Assembly (NCBI GenBank): GCA_025890175.1
Contig: JANPYM010000001.1
Span: 5,474,909 to 5,538,908 of the forward strand
Direction of reading: 5' to 3'
Origin: Ciborinia camelliae
Lineage: Eukaryota; Ascomycota; Leotiomycetes; Helotiales; Sclerotiniaceae
Length of the DNA: 64,000 bases
The notes under the pieces are model-generated. The model worked only from the letters and a program-made list of their open reading frames with translations, did no database searches and was not told the origin of the DNA. This document shows, piece after piece, positions 47,279-57,905 of the stretch (the first letter of the stretch is position 1; each line of letters begins with the position of its first letter). The position numbers and the translations under genes were made by a program.

Positions 47279-48704
47279 TATTAATGCACATTTATAAGTC
47301 AGCACATGTATTCTTTTTAATACTTTTAGATTCTGGTGGGAATATTAATTAAAGGTTGGGATTCGATCCGGAAGATTCTGAACAATGTAGGCATTAGTAT
47401 ACTGTAGTGAAATGGTGGCTGATATAAGGGCTATCATATCATTTGTTATTGTAAATATAGATTTCAACACTCACTCACTACCTATTTATATATGTAAATA
47501 CTAACCCAAAATAATAATACTGAAGATATCCTTGAATATTTGAATATATTTAAACCTTTCAATTAGGAAATGCTGTAGCATTTCAGTATATTTTTAATAA
47601 TATCAACAACTATTACTCTAGTAGCGCGTAAAAAATACTAAGAATACTAATGCCAACACTGCTTCCGGATAGCTATGTGAACTTGAATGTCTTACTCGGT
47701 CTCTCTCGTGGTTTCGAGGTAACAGTCAAAGGAAGAAAGAAATCAAGCAACTATAGAAGGCTCGAGAGAGGAAAGTCAGAGGATAGTGAAGAAAGGGCAA
47801 TTATGGAAGTAAGGGCATGGCCAATAGAGAAATTAATGAGATGGGCGGGGTGATATAAGGAAAGAAAGGGATGGGAGAATCTATACAGATGTAATATTCT
47901 AACTCAAGCTAATATTGTTATTTGTGAGATTTGCCAAACCTAGGGGGTGGGAAGGAGCAGATTGTAGGCCACTTTTGATTGAAATGGTCATTTTAGTTGG
48001 AATAGAAGAGCCTCACAAAATACAAAAAAACTCTTGCACTAAAAGAAGGACTCGCTGACATATAGCAACAGCTCTTACATATGGCCTTCCAATTTAAAAT
48101 TTTCTATCTTCAGATCCATTCCATATTCGTCTTGGTGCTAAACTTCCAAGTTTTAGTTCACCAAATCAAGGCTTGTCGTTCTTTTGAAAGAGTTCATAGA
48201 GAACTGGGGCTTTATTATGAATATTCATTTCACCTATTGATTGAAGCTACATATGGAATGTGGCATGAATGAATAGCTAATAACTTCAAAGAAAAAGAGC
48301 TAAAAATAAGGAACTAAGAAGAAAGCCATCTAGAATCAACCAATGAAAGAAAAGAAGATCCTAGAAAGACCGACAGTTCAATTCAAGTTATATTCCTGGA
48401 CCATTGTAAGGTTCTATTCTAAACCATTCAAACCAGTGAATATCCTAAAGAGAATCAACTTCAAGATATATCCGCCTAGGTTGGGCTTTATCTAAATCCA
48501 ATAGGGTGTCATCTATCTAATGAGCTTTTTGATGCATTCAATGCGTCATTGAATACAGCAATACAAATTGAATCCCTTTCTTCTCATTGGGTCATTAAAC
48601 GAATAGACTTCTTTATAGTGAGAGGAGCTCGGGGTTAGTTTGAGGGTAATGTTGTTTCCGATAGAAAATGTGATATTTTACATATATCAAGAATGTTTGG
48701 TAGG
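47279..48704. other. AT-rich intergenic region
   Basis: About 1.4 kb, AT-rich, with only short ORFs (47650-47853, 48081-48272) that show no domain. It leads into the foldback element at 48705. It may be old repeat material, but I found no firm sign of it. Confidence 0.5.
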
Positions 48705-49403
48705 TACCTAGACAGTGTTCTATTTAGTATTTCCCGTATTCCGTATACGGGCCCGTATAGTGGTAAGTTCTACATTCTTGAAACGTATCTAGATATATGA
48801 TATTGAATTCCATACCACTGAAAATATTGCATATCATTATAATATTGAATACCACTAATAAAATACGCAAATACAGGATTCCTATTGATGCGGCATATAC
48901 CGCATCCCTAATTTTGAAGCTATTCCCATTTTTGAAGCTATTCCCATTTTTAAAGCTATTCCCATTTTTGAAGCTATTTCCATTTTTGAAGTTATTCCCA
49001 TTTTTGAAGCTATTCCAATTTTTGAAGCTATTCCCATTTTTCGATCAATCCCTTGCAATATTAATTTATAATATTGCAAGGGATTAATCGATAATATTAC
49101 AAGGGATTGATCAAAAAATGGAAATATCTTCAAAAATGGGAATAGTTTCAAATGGGAATAGCTTCAAATAAGAATAGCTTCAAATGAAAATAGCTTCAAA
49201 TAGAAATAGCTTTAAAAATCAATAATGCAATATAAGAATTTCAATATTTTTCTAATATTTTAGTATATCCTTACAAATACCCGTATTAAATAATACTTAC
49301 GCAAATAATATAGTTCGTTTTTTATATGTACGATATACCGTATGAAATCCTCAATACGCGTCATTGTTGTACGATAGTATACTAAATAGAACACTATACC
49401 TAG
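48705..49403. mobile_element. foldback / MITE-like element with perfect 17-bp terminal inverted repeats
   Basis: AGTGTTCTATTTAGTAT at 48714-48730 recurs inverted at 49379-49395. TACCTAG lies just outside both ends (48705-48711 and 49397-49403) as a candidate 7-bp target-site duplication. Inside, the left arm has about seven 18-base repeats (TTGAAGCTATTCCCATTT, 48914-49040). The right arm has their reverse complements (AAATGGGAATAGCTTCAA-like, 49130-49215), so the element can fold on itself. The centre (49040-49115) holds further nested inverted copies of ATCAATCCCTTGCAATATTA. Another palindrome, GATGCGG-CATATA-CCGCATC, lies at 48886-48905. There is no transposase. It sits in the 3' flank of the Argonaute gene. 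Confidence 0.75.
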
Positions 49404-49760
49404 GTAGTGAAGCAAGGGGTTTAATTCGCTTAATTTCACAGACCAAAGTTTGAGAAGCTTTCTTATCCTTCTAGAGATGGATGTGATTCGCAGCACATCC
49501 TACTCAAAGTGAAGGGGAAAGAAAACTATATTTGCAACACCAAAGATACCGAGTAGCCTTTCCGTAACCTAGAGAACATACAAAAGCTTTTCCAATCAAA
49601 CAAATCCAACGTTATCGAGCAAAAAACATTCCAACAAAAGCCAGGCTCAAGAAATCAGGGTTCAAAACCACCCCAAACGCCATAACCTTAATCTAAACGC
49701 CAAATTCGCACGAAACATCTCCCCATTTCCCCGAATCTTTTTTGTGGAAAACCCCTCGAA

Positions 49761-52700
49761 TTAAAGATAAAACATAACATCGCCGACTAATGGGTTCCAA
49801 GGGTTCTTCCACCCATCAGGCAAATTGGTATCGGTATTCGGCTTCCAAACAAGCTTGTTCCCCTCATAAGCCTCTGCCCTCTGCAATCCATTCATATCGC
49901 TCGTGATCCCGGTATCTCGGTATCCATCTAATACAGGCTTTAGGTAACATCTCAAGCGATCGCATAAGAGATCTGCGTAGCGGGCTGGTGTACAGACTGA
50001 GAGAGCTTTGGAGGCGCGGGCACCGGTGTAGCAGAGATTGTTTGTCTGGGGACATATGGTTAGTTATATGACGGCATCAATGACTCACTCATGCTGATTG
50101 TCGAAGTAGCGGAGAAACTTACGATTTGCATAATTTCCAGTGGGGTTTTCCTGTAATCGAGATCATCATGAATTACAACATATTGCGTACTTCTAGCCGT
50201 TCCTTTTGGGCTCCAATGACTCTGCAAGTAGAAGCTAAAGTGATTAGGTGTCACTACTACCGAGTCAATAATGGTCCCAGGATTCAAATTCGGATCATCA
50301 TTTCCTTCAGGTATGGTCTGAGGATAGAACCTGGCATGATGTCGTTTGATCGCAACTATCACAGTCAACTTAGGTTCCCACTTTTTGCCCTGATTTAGCT
50401 TTGGTAGAGCGCCAGGACGGTTCTTGCTGGGATCAGCTTCGAGTTGAGTGTATGCGTCGATGCAGCCGTCCAGAATCTGTTGTGTTTCGTGATATCGAAC
50501 CATGCCGAATTGACTTTCGCTCACGCCGTCCCGGTAGAAGAGAATATGGTCAGGAAGAATTTGGGGATATCTACCCCCGATTCCAGCTGGACTTTTGGAA
50601 GGTATTTTGGCCCAGGCGAGAAGTCTTTCCTTCATCATGCCGCGGAGATCGGAGATGTACTAGAAATACGTATATTAGTCATATGGATCTACAGAGTAAG
50701 TGTCGAGATCCTATACCTCTTGTTTTCCTTCTTGAAGTCGCGCAGAACCGAGATATTGAGACGGATCTTCATTATTGGTAGCCACAACAGCAGCTATGGA
50801 AGGACACTCTTCTTCATCGCCAGGATGCGTCACATCTGCACCAACAACCATAGTTCGAGCGTTCAATCCGCACTTTTTGCGTTCAACTTTCTGGTTGATA
50901 CCGTTCAGCTTGAAGTTAAACTTTAAGCTGTTTGATTATAATTAGCAAAATTCCAGCTGAGGATCAATGGAAGCAAATTCCATACCTGATATTGCCGCAT
51001 TTAGCCCGACTTCCCAAATTAGCTTCCACCACACAGACTGTTGGAATCCCAAGATCACAATCTCCCCATCTCTTTATTTCAGGATACAGCTTGCGACTTC
51101 TTTCTGGAAGCACAACCATGATCAAGGGGGGAGCTTTGCTACTTTCAAGAAATTTTGGTAGTGTACTATTGAAAGTGGCAGTGCAACTTTGACGATAACT
51201 GCGAGGATCTGGATCCTCGTCAGGAACCGACGCTTGGGAGAAAACACGTTCCTTGATCTCCTCGAGCCCAAATTCCCGGAGAGATTTAACTAAAATGTTG
51301 GTATCACGTTCCATGTCTCCCTCCCCCCGCTCTTCAGTACTCGCACGTCTCAACCAAAGAACAAAAAGAGTTCTATAAGGGAGACCTGGTTGATTACATG
51401 TCTTGTTTCTGAGGTCCCAGGATCCATTGGTAGGTGCTGGAATCGGGCTGAGAAACTGCAAGTCTGGGGCCTTCAGCATCCCCGCCTTGATTTCGACCAA
51501 ATTTGTCGTTATTCCAATGCCAAATTTCTAGTTTTAGCGAAAACTTATTAGCGGATAGAGACCAAAATAGTTATTTGCCACAAGATATGGGGCATTTTAT
51601 TACCTTGTAGAAAGAGCTTTTACCATCAATACCCAGTTCTATTAATGCCGTTTCCTCGATGCAAACTTTACTCGCCTGTGGACCTTTGGCAGCGTTTATC
51701 ATAGCAGCTACATAAGAATCTGGCAGATTCTTCTTGACAAGTTGCCACTCAACGATCTTCAAATGATCTGCTGGATACCAAGTTGGTTTTGCGTTGCTTC
51801 CCACATTTATGCAAAGCGCATTCACGTCGAAATTTCCTTGAGGGTATGCTAGATCGATGTCAGTGACTTGAGATGTTACAAAGAGCAGTTCGGCAAGAAA
51901 CTTACTAGCAACCATGTAAGAATGAACGGAAATTTCTTTACCATCCTTTGTGAACTTGGTCTGTGAAACGGAAACGGAATCTGAATTGATGCTTTTGATA
52001 TTGAAGACCTTTTGCCTACCCTCACTGTGGAGGTCGAAAACAACACGTACCCCCTTCAGAGCTCTTCTGAAACCACCTTCGGCGTTCCGGTTTGACCTTA
52101 TCCATTCCGAAAGTTTGATCGGCGAAAAAAACGCAGATATTGCTAGATTGATGTTGAGCAAGACTGAACCTTTCCCAGGTCTCATTGAACTGAAAAAGCC
52201 ACGTCGAATCTGATACAAAGGCACGGCGTTGTCGTTAAATCCGAAGCTGGGATCGCTTCGTGTTTCCGAAATCCATGCATTATCGGCAGCTACGAAACTA
52301 TCTGGGTAGAATTTCTTCCCTACACGACCACCTGCATATTCGGGAGAATTGATCTTCTTCCAAGATATAATATTCAAGAACTTCAGTTCTTCTTCAGGAT
52401 GGTCAAGAGGTTTATCTTTAGAAGTAACGTGGTCCATGAGAGCTTGGATTTTGACCAATCCTAGATATTTCAGGGACGAGCTCATGTCGATCGAGTTGCC
52501 ACCGGATCCGCTGCGTGTATGTGGTGTCAAAATAGAGAAGCCGGTTTCATCTAAGGCATGTCCATTGAGAGGTTTATCAGAGACGATAAAAGATTCATAG
52601 TCGGTGGCCCAATTACTCGTTTCAAAACCAGCCTGATTGGCCTCTAGAAGCTTAGTGATTAAGTAACGCTTCGTTTCAGGTCGGGTAGGTACAATTGCTT

Positions 52701-53277
52701 CAGCTTGGGTCTTCCCGCGAGGAATGATGGTGTCAAGACAGATGGAATACTTGCAAATTTGAGCTTTGCCACCAAGTGTTATCTTGTAAAAATTGGCGTT
52801 AATCTTTGTTGAAGAATCCCAAGCTGGGCTCGAAGCTGGTTCAGGCATATTCTGAGCTTCTTCATCATACGAACTCTGAAGTCGCTCTTCCTCCGTTCTA
52901 TTGTCGAATTCAGCCGCGGCAGTGCTACTCTCAGCTTGAGTCTTTGTCATCAATGCTCTCTTAGAATGCGGTCCATAATTCTCCAGCCATGCCTGTCTCG
53001 CCTTGGGAGTAAATCTATCTGCAATCTCTTCCGTAATTTCAGAGATCTTCTTCTTTCCCAGTTCTGGACATTTGTTTTTGGGACACACTTTATGGCCACA
53101 TGACTTACAAACTCTTGTCGTAGTTACAGTGCAGTCTCTATTTTCATGTTCACGGGCCAAACAATTGTCGCACACTTGTTGGTCGTATGGTGGATACGGC
53201 GTCTCACAGGCCAACACCTTGTAAGCGTGTGCGGCTTTCCGACAGCATTTGGGGCAATCGAAAAGTATGGAGGCCAT
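49761..53277 (-). CDS. Argonaute protein with cysteine-rich N-terminal domain
   Basis: Exons 51906-53277, 51604-51848, 50986-51527, 50717-50927, 50123-50659 and 49761-50045 give 1063 aa. The first intron (57 bases, in frame) removes 19 residues from the PAZ region and could be retained. The N-terminus has 11 cysteines in 70 residues (Cys8, 11, 12, 24, 36, 39, 49, 57, 60, 65, 70), apparently zinc-binding. Then come ArgoN/L1 (LGLVKIQALMDHV, PDSFVAADNAW), PAZ (ISVHSYM, then INVGSNAKPTWYPADHL) and PIWI. The PIWI catalytic residues are Asp751 in VGADVTHPG, Glu790 in GKQEYISDL and Asp834 in FYRDGVSESQ. The position of the fourth, normally His, is Gln949 in ARSTQYVVIHDD. KRHHARFYP and the C-terminal MFYL are conserved. 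The expected role is small-RNA-guided silencing; slicing is uncertain. Confidence 0.93.
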
Positions 53278-53373
53278 GTTAAAGAATCAAATGAGAATCT
53301 ATGGATCAAATCGTAAGTTGGGGAAAGAAGATGGTGAACTGTAGTACGTAGTCTTAAATAGGCAAAGAAATGC

Positions 53374-53655
53374 CTAGAATTTTACCCAGCTGAATCTTTC
53401 TCGAAGACGGTACCGTTCCTTTGCCCATACTTGCAAGAACATAGAGCACAATTTATACTCCCACCATAATGTTTGCCGCCCATCGCCAATCTCTTGCTCA
53501 TTCCTGACCCACATCACGAGACAAAGCCTATAAAGCTTGCGGCAACCCTCACAAGCTTTGCTAAAATGCACGTGTAGGATATTACGACATCCTGGTTCAT
53601 TTGTTGAAGACATATGATAAAACATCAAACCATCTCTTGGTTGTAATCGGTCCAA
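53374..53655 (-). CDS. small hypothetical ORF, 93 aa
   Basis: A leftward ORF rich in Cys, Arg and Trp (SKACEGCRKLYRLCLVMWVR, then WWEYKLCSMF) just upstream of the Argonaute start. It has four to five cysteines that might bind metal (CEGC). No homology is recognised and no splice partner is certain. It could be part of a small gene together with the ORF at 53779-54045, or chance. Confidence 0.25.
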   Translation of the reverse strand: MDRLQPRDGLMFYHMSSTNEPGCRNILHVHFSKACEGCRKLYRLCLVMWVRNEQEIGDGRQTLWWEYKLCSMFLQVWAKERYRLRERFSWVKF

Positions 53656-53778
53656 CAGGGCATATGATCCTTACAAATTAATCCTAGCTTCATCTCCGGT
53701 AACTTGCATGTTACATATCAATCCAAACAAGGACCGCCCATACAATACCCCTATTAAATACCAATCAAATATATATTC

Positions 53779-54045
53779 TTAGTCGTCATTATTTAGTGGC
53801 TTTCTCTGGCACCGAATATACCCTTTCTCAAAGATGCCATCTTTCTGAGCATTCGTATCATTTAGCCGTGCTGTCACAGAACAAATATTTCGAACCCGAT
53901 CAGCAATACATTCATCATGGTCCAAGATGTCTTCTAAATTCATCATTTGTACAATCGAATCTTCTGGCCTAACACGAAAATATCCAGACACAAGTTCTCC
54001 TGTCGGAACCAAACCGCAATGACGGATGTAGAAATGAGTTTTCTC
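53779..54045 (-). CDS. small hypothetical ORF, about 78-88 aa
   Basis: A leftward open frame whose first ATG gives MVPTGELVSGYFRVRPEDS. It is open a little further upstream (THFYIRHCGLVPTG) and ends in QRKPLNNDD. The composition looks protein-like (acidic, few rare residues), but I do not recognise it. A missing upstream exon is possible. Confidence 0.25.
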   Translation of the reverse strand, partial: EKTHFYIRHCGLVPTGELVSGYFRVRPEDSIVQMMNLEDILDHDECIADRVRNICSVTARLNDTNAQKDGIFEKGYIRCQRKPLNNDD

Positions 54046-54062
54046 GTCGACATTTCATTAAC

Positions 54063-54452
54063 TTGAAAGGGAAGAGGTTGCCGCAAGTTAAAGCCCAGCA
54101 GAGATTGCCAGACCTGAGCGTCGGAATCGGTGCAGTCATGGATCCTTTAAGGGCCTATGTCCCGCAACAAGATCTTGTGGCGAATTCGTGCCAAATCTGC
54201 GGGTCTGATATTTGGAGGGAAGTCCAAACAGAAGCAGTCGTGAATTCTTACAATGAATATGTTTCGACGATGCAGGAAATCCAAAGCTTCATCACTGATT
54301 TGCTTTGTTTGCAAGTGACGAGAATCCCGGTTCTCACCTGCGGAACCGGTGGTGGTAATGAGACCGAGAGATTGAAATTCTGCGTTTTATATAAGGAAGC
54401 CAATCTAGATATTGAGACAGATTTGCAGGAAGCAAGGCATTGCAGATTATAG
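54063..54452 (+). CDS. small hypothetical ORF, about 100-129 aa
   Basis: A rightward frame reading KAQQRLPDLSVGIGAVMDPL, RAYVPQQDLVANSCQICGSD and so on. The first ATG is probably at MDPLRAY; the upstream part has only a TTG. CQIC and a later C pair might bind metal. It starts back to back with the leftward ORF ending upstream at 54045. Function unknown; the gene itself is uncertain. Confidence 0.25.
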   Translation: MKGKRLPQVKAQQRLPDLSVGIGAVMDPLRAYVPQQDLVANSCQICGSDIWREVQTEAVVNSYNEYVSTMQEIQSFITDLLCLQVTRIPVLTCGTGGGNETERLKFCVLYKEANLDIETDLQEARHCRL

Positions 54453-54606
54453 TGCGGATTTCAGTAGGAAGAGCAAGGAACTTGCAGGCTGAACATGCAT
54501 ATCAAGCTGGGGCGAGATTGAAGACATGATGGAGAGGATCGAGATATATGTGCTCTAGCTTTTGGATGAAGAATTTCATAGATTAGATGTTGATTGTCTT
54601 GGAGGT

Positions 54607-55226
54607 TTTAAAAAACGGCAAATACCTGAAATAGCATGTTTTTAAACTTTGATACCCCAAATAGCATAATGTGCTATTCGAGGTCTAACATATGCTATTT
54701 GAGGTCGATTGAAAAAAATCATGCTATTCTAGTCCAAAAAAAACGGCAAATACCTGAAATAGCATGTTTTTGAACTTTGATACCCCAAATAGCATAGAAA
54801 CTTTCCATTTAGACTTCAAATAATATAAATAAAAAAGAAAATAGATTCGTAGATTCGTAGGTTCGTAGGTTCAGTGGTAAGGGGTAGGTTTGGAGGGGGT
54901 AGGTTCGGAGGGGGTAGGTTCGGAGGGGGTAGGTTCGGAGGGGGTAGGTTCGGAGGGGGTAGGTTCGGAGGGGGTAGGTTCGGAGGGGGTAGGTTCGGAG
55001 GGGGTAGGTTCGGTGGGAGGGGGTAGGTTCGAAGAGAATAGGTTTATACGATTTTTTAGATTCAAATATCATGTTTTTTTTGAGACTCAACTAACATGTT
55101 TTATAAAAATTTTTAGGACTGAAATAGCAACATATGCTATTTGAGGTCGAAATGGAAAGTTTTTATGTTAGTTGAGGTATCAAAGTTGAAAAACATGCTA
55201 TTTCAGGTATTTGCCGTTTAAAAAAT
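54607..55226. mobile_element. inverted-repeat element with nested minisatellite
   Basis: The block ACGGCAAATACCTGAAATAG then CATGTTTTT.AACTTTGATACC occurs at 54615 and 54743, and inverted at 55175-55217, the last two differing by about one base in 42. An ATATGCTATTTGAGGTCGA block recurs at 54689 and 55132. Outer ends are TTTTAAAAAACGG and CCGTTTAAAAAA. The short word ATAGCAT/ATGCTAT appears about ten times. Between the arms lies a 15-bp minisatellite (54886-55035). There is no coding capacity beyond the repeat. It looks like a non-autonomous hairpin-type element, with an internal duplication of its left arm. Confidence 0.65.
54886..55035. repeat. 15-bp minisatellite, about 9-10 copies
   Basis: The unit AGGTTCGGAGGGGGT is repeated head to tail from about 54886 to 55035. 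The first copy has TTT for TTC and the last is broken by CGGTGGGAGG. Because 15 is a multiple of three, it creates artificial ORFs in several frames (TYPLR or PSEPT repeats on the minus strand). These are not taken as genes. Confidence 0.9.
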
Positions 55227-55975
55227 GGATTTAATGAAGGATGTGGATTGAAGATCTAGAGTGAGGTTGTTTTAAGCTAGATAGGTTTTTTAATCAACTA
55301 GGTAGGAAATGATGATTTTTCCCCTTTAAACAAGTTTGTCCATCATTCTTTAAGCACTACTTATTAGGAGTTACTTGGTGCAATCGATGCAATGTGTGCA
55401 ATGTGTGCGATTAGTGCAATTAATGCAACATACTTTAGTGTCTAATTGAAGAATGACTTGGAGGCGATGGTGAGTTGAAAATCTTCACCCAAATTGATAT
55501 ACCCGAGCAATCCGATGCATCGGATGCCGCATCTTTTTCGGGCCATGGAGAACATACCTACCTAGGTAGGTACCAAGCAAAGCATGCGGAGAAGAAAACT
55601 TTGTTCTCCTTATAAATTGGATAATTTTACCTACCTAACGAAACGAAAGTATCATCACCAGAGCTAGGCTACGGAAGGAAGAATTCAAGTTACTATATGG
55701 CGCCATTCTGCGAGCTTTTTTGAGGGCCATCTATGTTTGGTTATTATGAGGATCATGATACTTGAAGTAGATATAGATATAGATGAATGGTAGCAGCTTA
55801 ATTGAAGCAGGAAATCACTTGGAGGAATACTACGTAGATTAGATGGTTGTATTGAGGGATAGTACGGTAGGATATTTCAAATTATTAATTGATATATCCT
55901 AGCACACTAGAAGATTTCTTATACGATATTTGCTCCGTCCGCCTATTCCTTTTGTGATGGGGATTCATGTTCCCT
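55227..55975. other. intergenic region
   Basis: About 750 bases, AT-rich. It contains GTGCAATGTGTGCAATTAGTGC-like short repeats near 55385-55430 and a palindromic TACCTACCTAGGTAGGTA at 55556-55573. No gene seen. Confidence 0.5.
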
Positions 55976-57905
55976 TCAGTCGAAAAACAAATATCCCACG
56001 CTGTCCATCGGTAAAGAAGAATCATCATCCCCAAATACGCGCTTAAGAAATGCAGCTGGGGTTTCGGCATCGTCCCAGTCAAACGCGACGCGAGCATTTT
56101 CGTAGTCCTGCATGCGTGGAATCTGCCCTGCATTAATGAAGTCGCCTGGCCGATTTGTTGAACCGTGGACGGGCCCCATTTTGAGCGGGTTGAAACGACC
56201 AGAGCTGGCGGAAAATAACCTGACTGCTATATGTAGGTAGCGATGTGATCCGCAACTCATGTTATAAGCTTTGGATAATTGATTTTCAAAGAAAAGAAGT
56301 ATCTTCCTAACTAAGCTCTGGATATATAAGCTGTAAAACATAGATAGCCACCATAGTTTAGTCCGCATCATTTGCTTATCGAAGAAGACCCGAGACAACT
56401 TTTGGAGGTAGACATTTAAGGCTCCTTTAAAGTTCGCGAAACATCCAACCATACACCTTGGCCATGGGTTGCAATATGAATGGAGTGATGTGGTGTCATC
56501 ATCAAGGGACATGGTGTTGAGTGCTTCTAGACCCGTTCGAAGACAAATGAGTGACTGTGCAATCAATTGATCCTAGCGTAATAGATGTTAATATCAAGTG
56601 CCTGACTTCAAATGTTGTTTTCAAGCACTCACTCGTTCTAAATTGCTTTGATAAAGAGCAGCTTGGTGTAATATTGGGACGAAATTGCTGATATCATGAT
56701 CATGGAAGATAGCCTGCGAAGAAGATGGTTTTTGGGTAACCTCCCAGACTATGGCTGACACGCATTGAATAAGAGGAGCTACTTCTGGCTGGAACGAAAT
56801 GTCTTCCGCTAGTTCAAGGGCAATTTTATGGCACGTAGAGACAGCATTAGCCTCGAGCCGCAGGGTTTTCAGATAGTCTTGCATATCCACTTTTGCTGAT
56901 TCGATCTGAATCTCTGGTTGAGATCTTTTACCATAATTTCTGCTTGTGGCGAACGAAATAGATGACTGAAGATGTCAATCCTATCTGGCGAAATTGTTGA
57001 TTGAGGCCTTGTGCAAAGCATTGGTTGCAAGGCGTTTTCCTTTATTCCACCACGCCTACATCCAACTAAATTCCATAGGTAACTATTTGGCGCTCGGGTT
57101 GATTTAGGGCAAACGTGACAAGGGGATGTGACATCGCACTTTGAAGGACGTATCAATTTACCATTCCATCGTAGTAACAGAACAGAAAATACCGTGAGAC
57201 GGGAAGTCTGGACCAATTGCTACCACCACTTGAAATACTACCAGGCCCCTGTGAACTCTGCCGCTCATCATATTCCTCGTTATCGCTGGCGTATTCTGGG
57301 AGCTCAGGGATCCCTGGTAGTAGAGAATTGAAATTCAAGCAGCTGGTAATGGGTTCGATAGGTCGGAGATGATGTAGATCATCGGGATTTGAAGGATGGT
57401 TTTCGCCGTTTTCAGTTCGAGGTACTCGAGTTAAATTATTAAGTGAATTCTCATTAAAGTCTCGTCGCATCAACGAAAGGTCGAAATTGTTTTCGACAGG
57501 AATGCTGGCCTGGGAGTTCTCAAAGTCATCGAAGAAGTCATCTTCATCGAAATCTTTGGGAATATCGGAATTCTGGGAGACGTCAAGCAAATCGCGCATC
57601 ATCTCATCGATGTCTTCCTCAGATGGAACATAATTGCTTGGGTCGATTGATGGACCGGTCGGAAAACTCTCCTCAAGCCCCATGTGTACTGGATGAGAGT
57701 CACTAGCACGAGTGGTTCTAACATTTCGGGTTGCGAGTGAGTACTCATAAGTCAAATCCAAACCATCAGCCAGCGTATGAAGTGTTCGTTGCTGGCCAAC
57801 CCCTGGATTGTAAAACAAGAGTTCTGGTTTCGAAGCATCATTCTTGAAAGGGAACGAGATTAAGTGCCCACGAACCTTTTTCCGAGTATTCTGCATGGAA
57901 CCCAC
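55976..57905 (-). pseudogene. Zn2Cys6-type transcription factor with disrupted frame
   Basis: A leftward gene in pieces. Segment one (57905 to about 57160) encodes an acidic N-terminus (EEDIDEMMRDLLD, DEDDFFDDFEN). It runs to FCYYDG, where it leaves frame. Segment two resumes as RWNGKLIRPSKCDVTSPCHV and GCRRGGIKENALQP, the second half of a zinc cluster. The first Cys pair is incomplete: one Cys of CYY remains and the second is lost at the break. Segment three (VDMQDYLKTLRLEANAVSTC on) is in another frame from segment two, with no normal intron between. A good 5'-GTGAGT..TAG intron (about 56573-56632) joins NLER to DQLIAQSLICLRTG. The C-terminus ends at DSVGYLFFD. Two frame breaks, one inside the DNA-binding motif, suggest a decayed regulator; errors or odd introns remain possible. 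Confidence 0.55.

Noticed and set aside
48909..49033. Regular 18-base repeats considered as a CRISPR-like array
   Set aside because: No unique spacers between the repeats, eukaryotic context, and reverse complements on the opposite arm of a foldback element.
54809..55144. Pro/Glu/Thr- and Gly/Val-repeat ORFs
   Set aside because: Produced by a 15-bp minisatellite, open in several frames at once.
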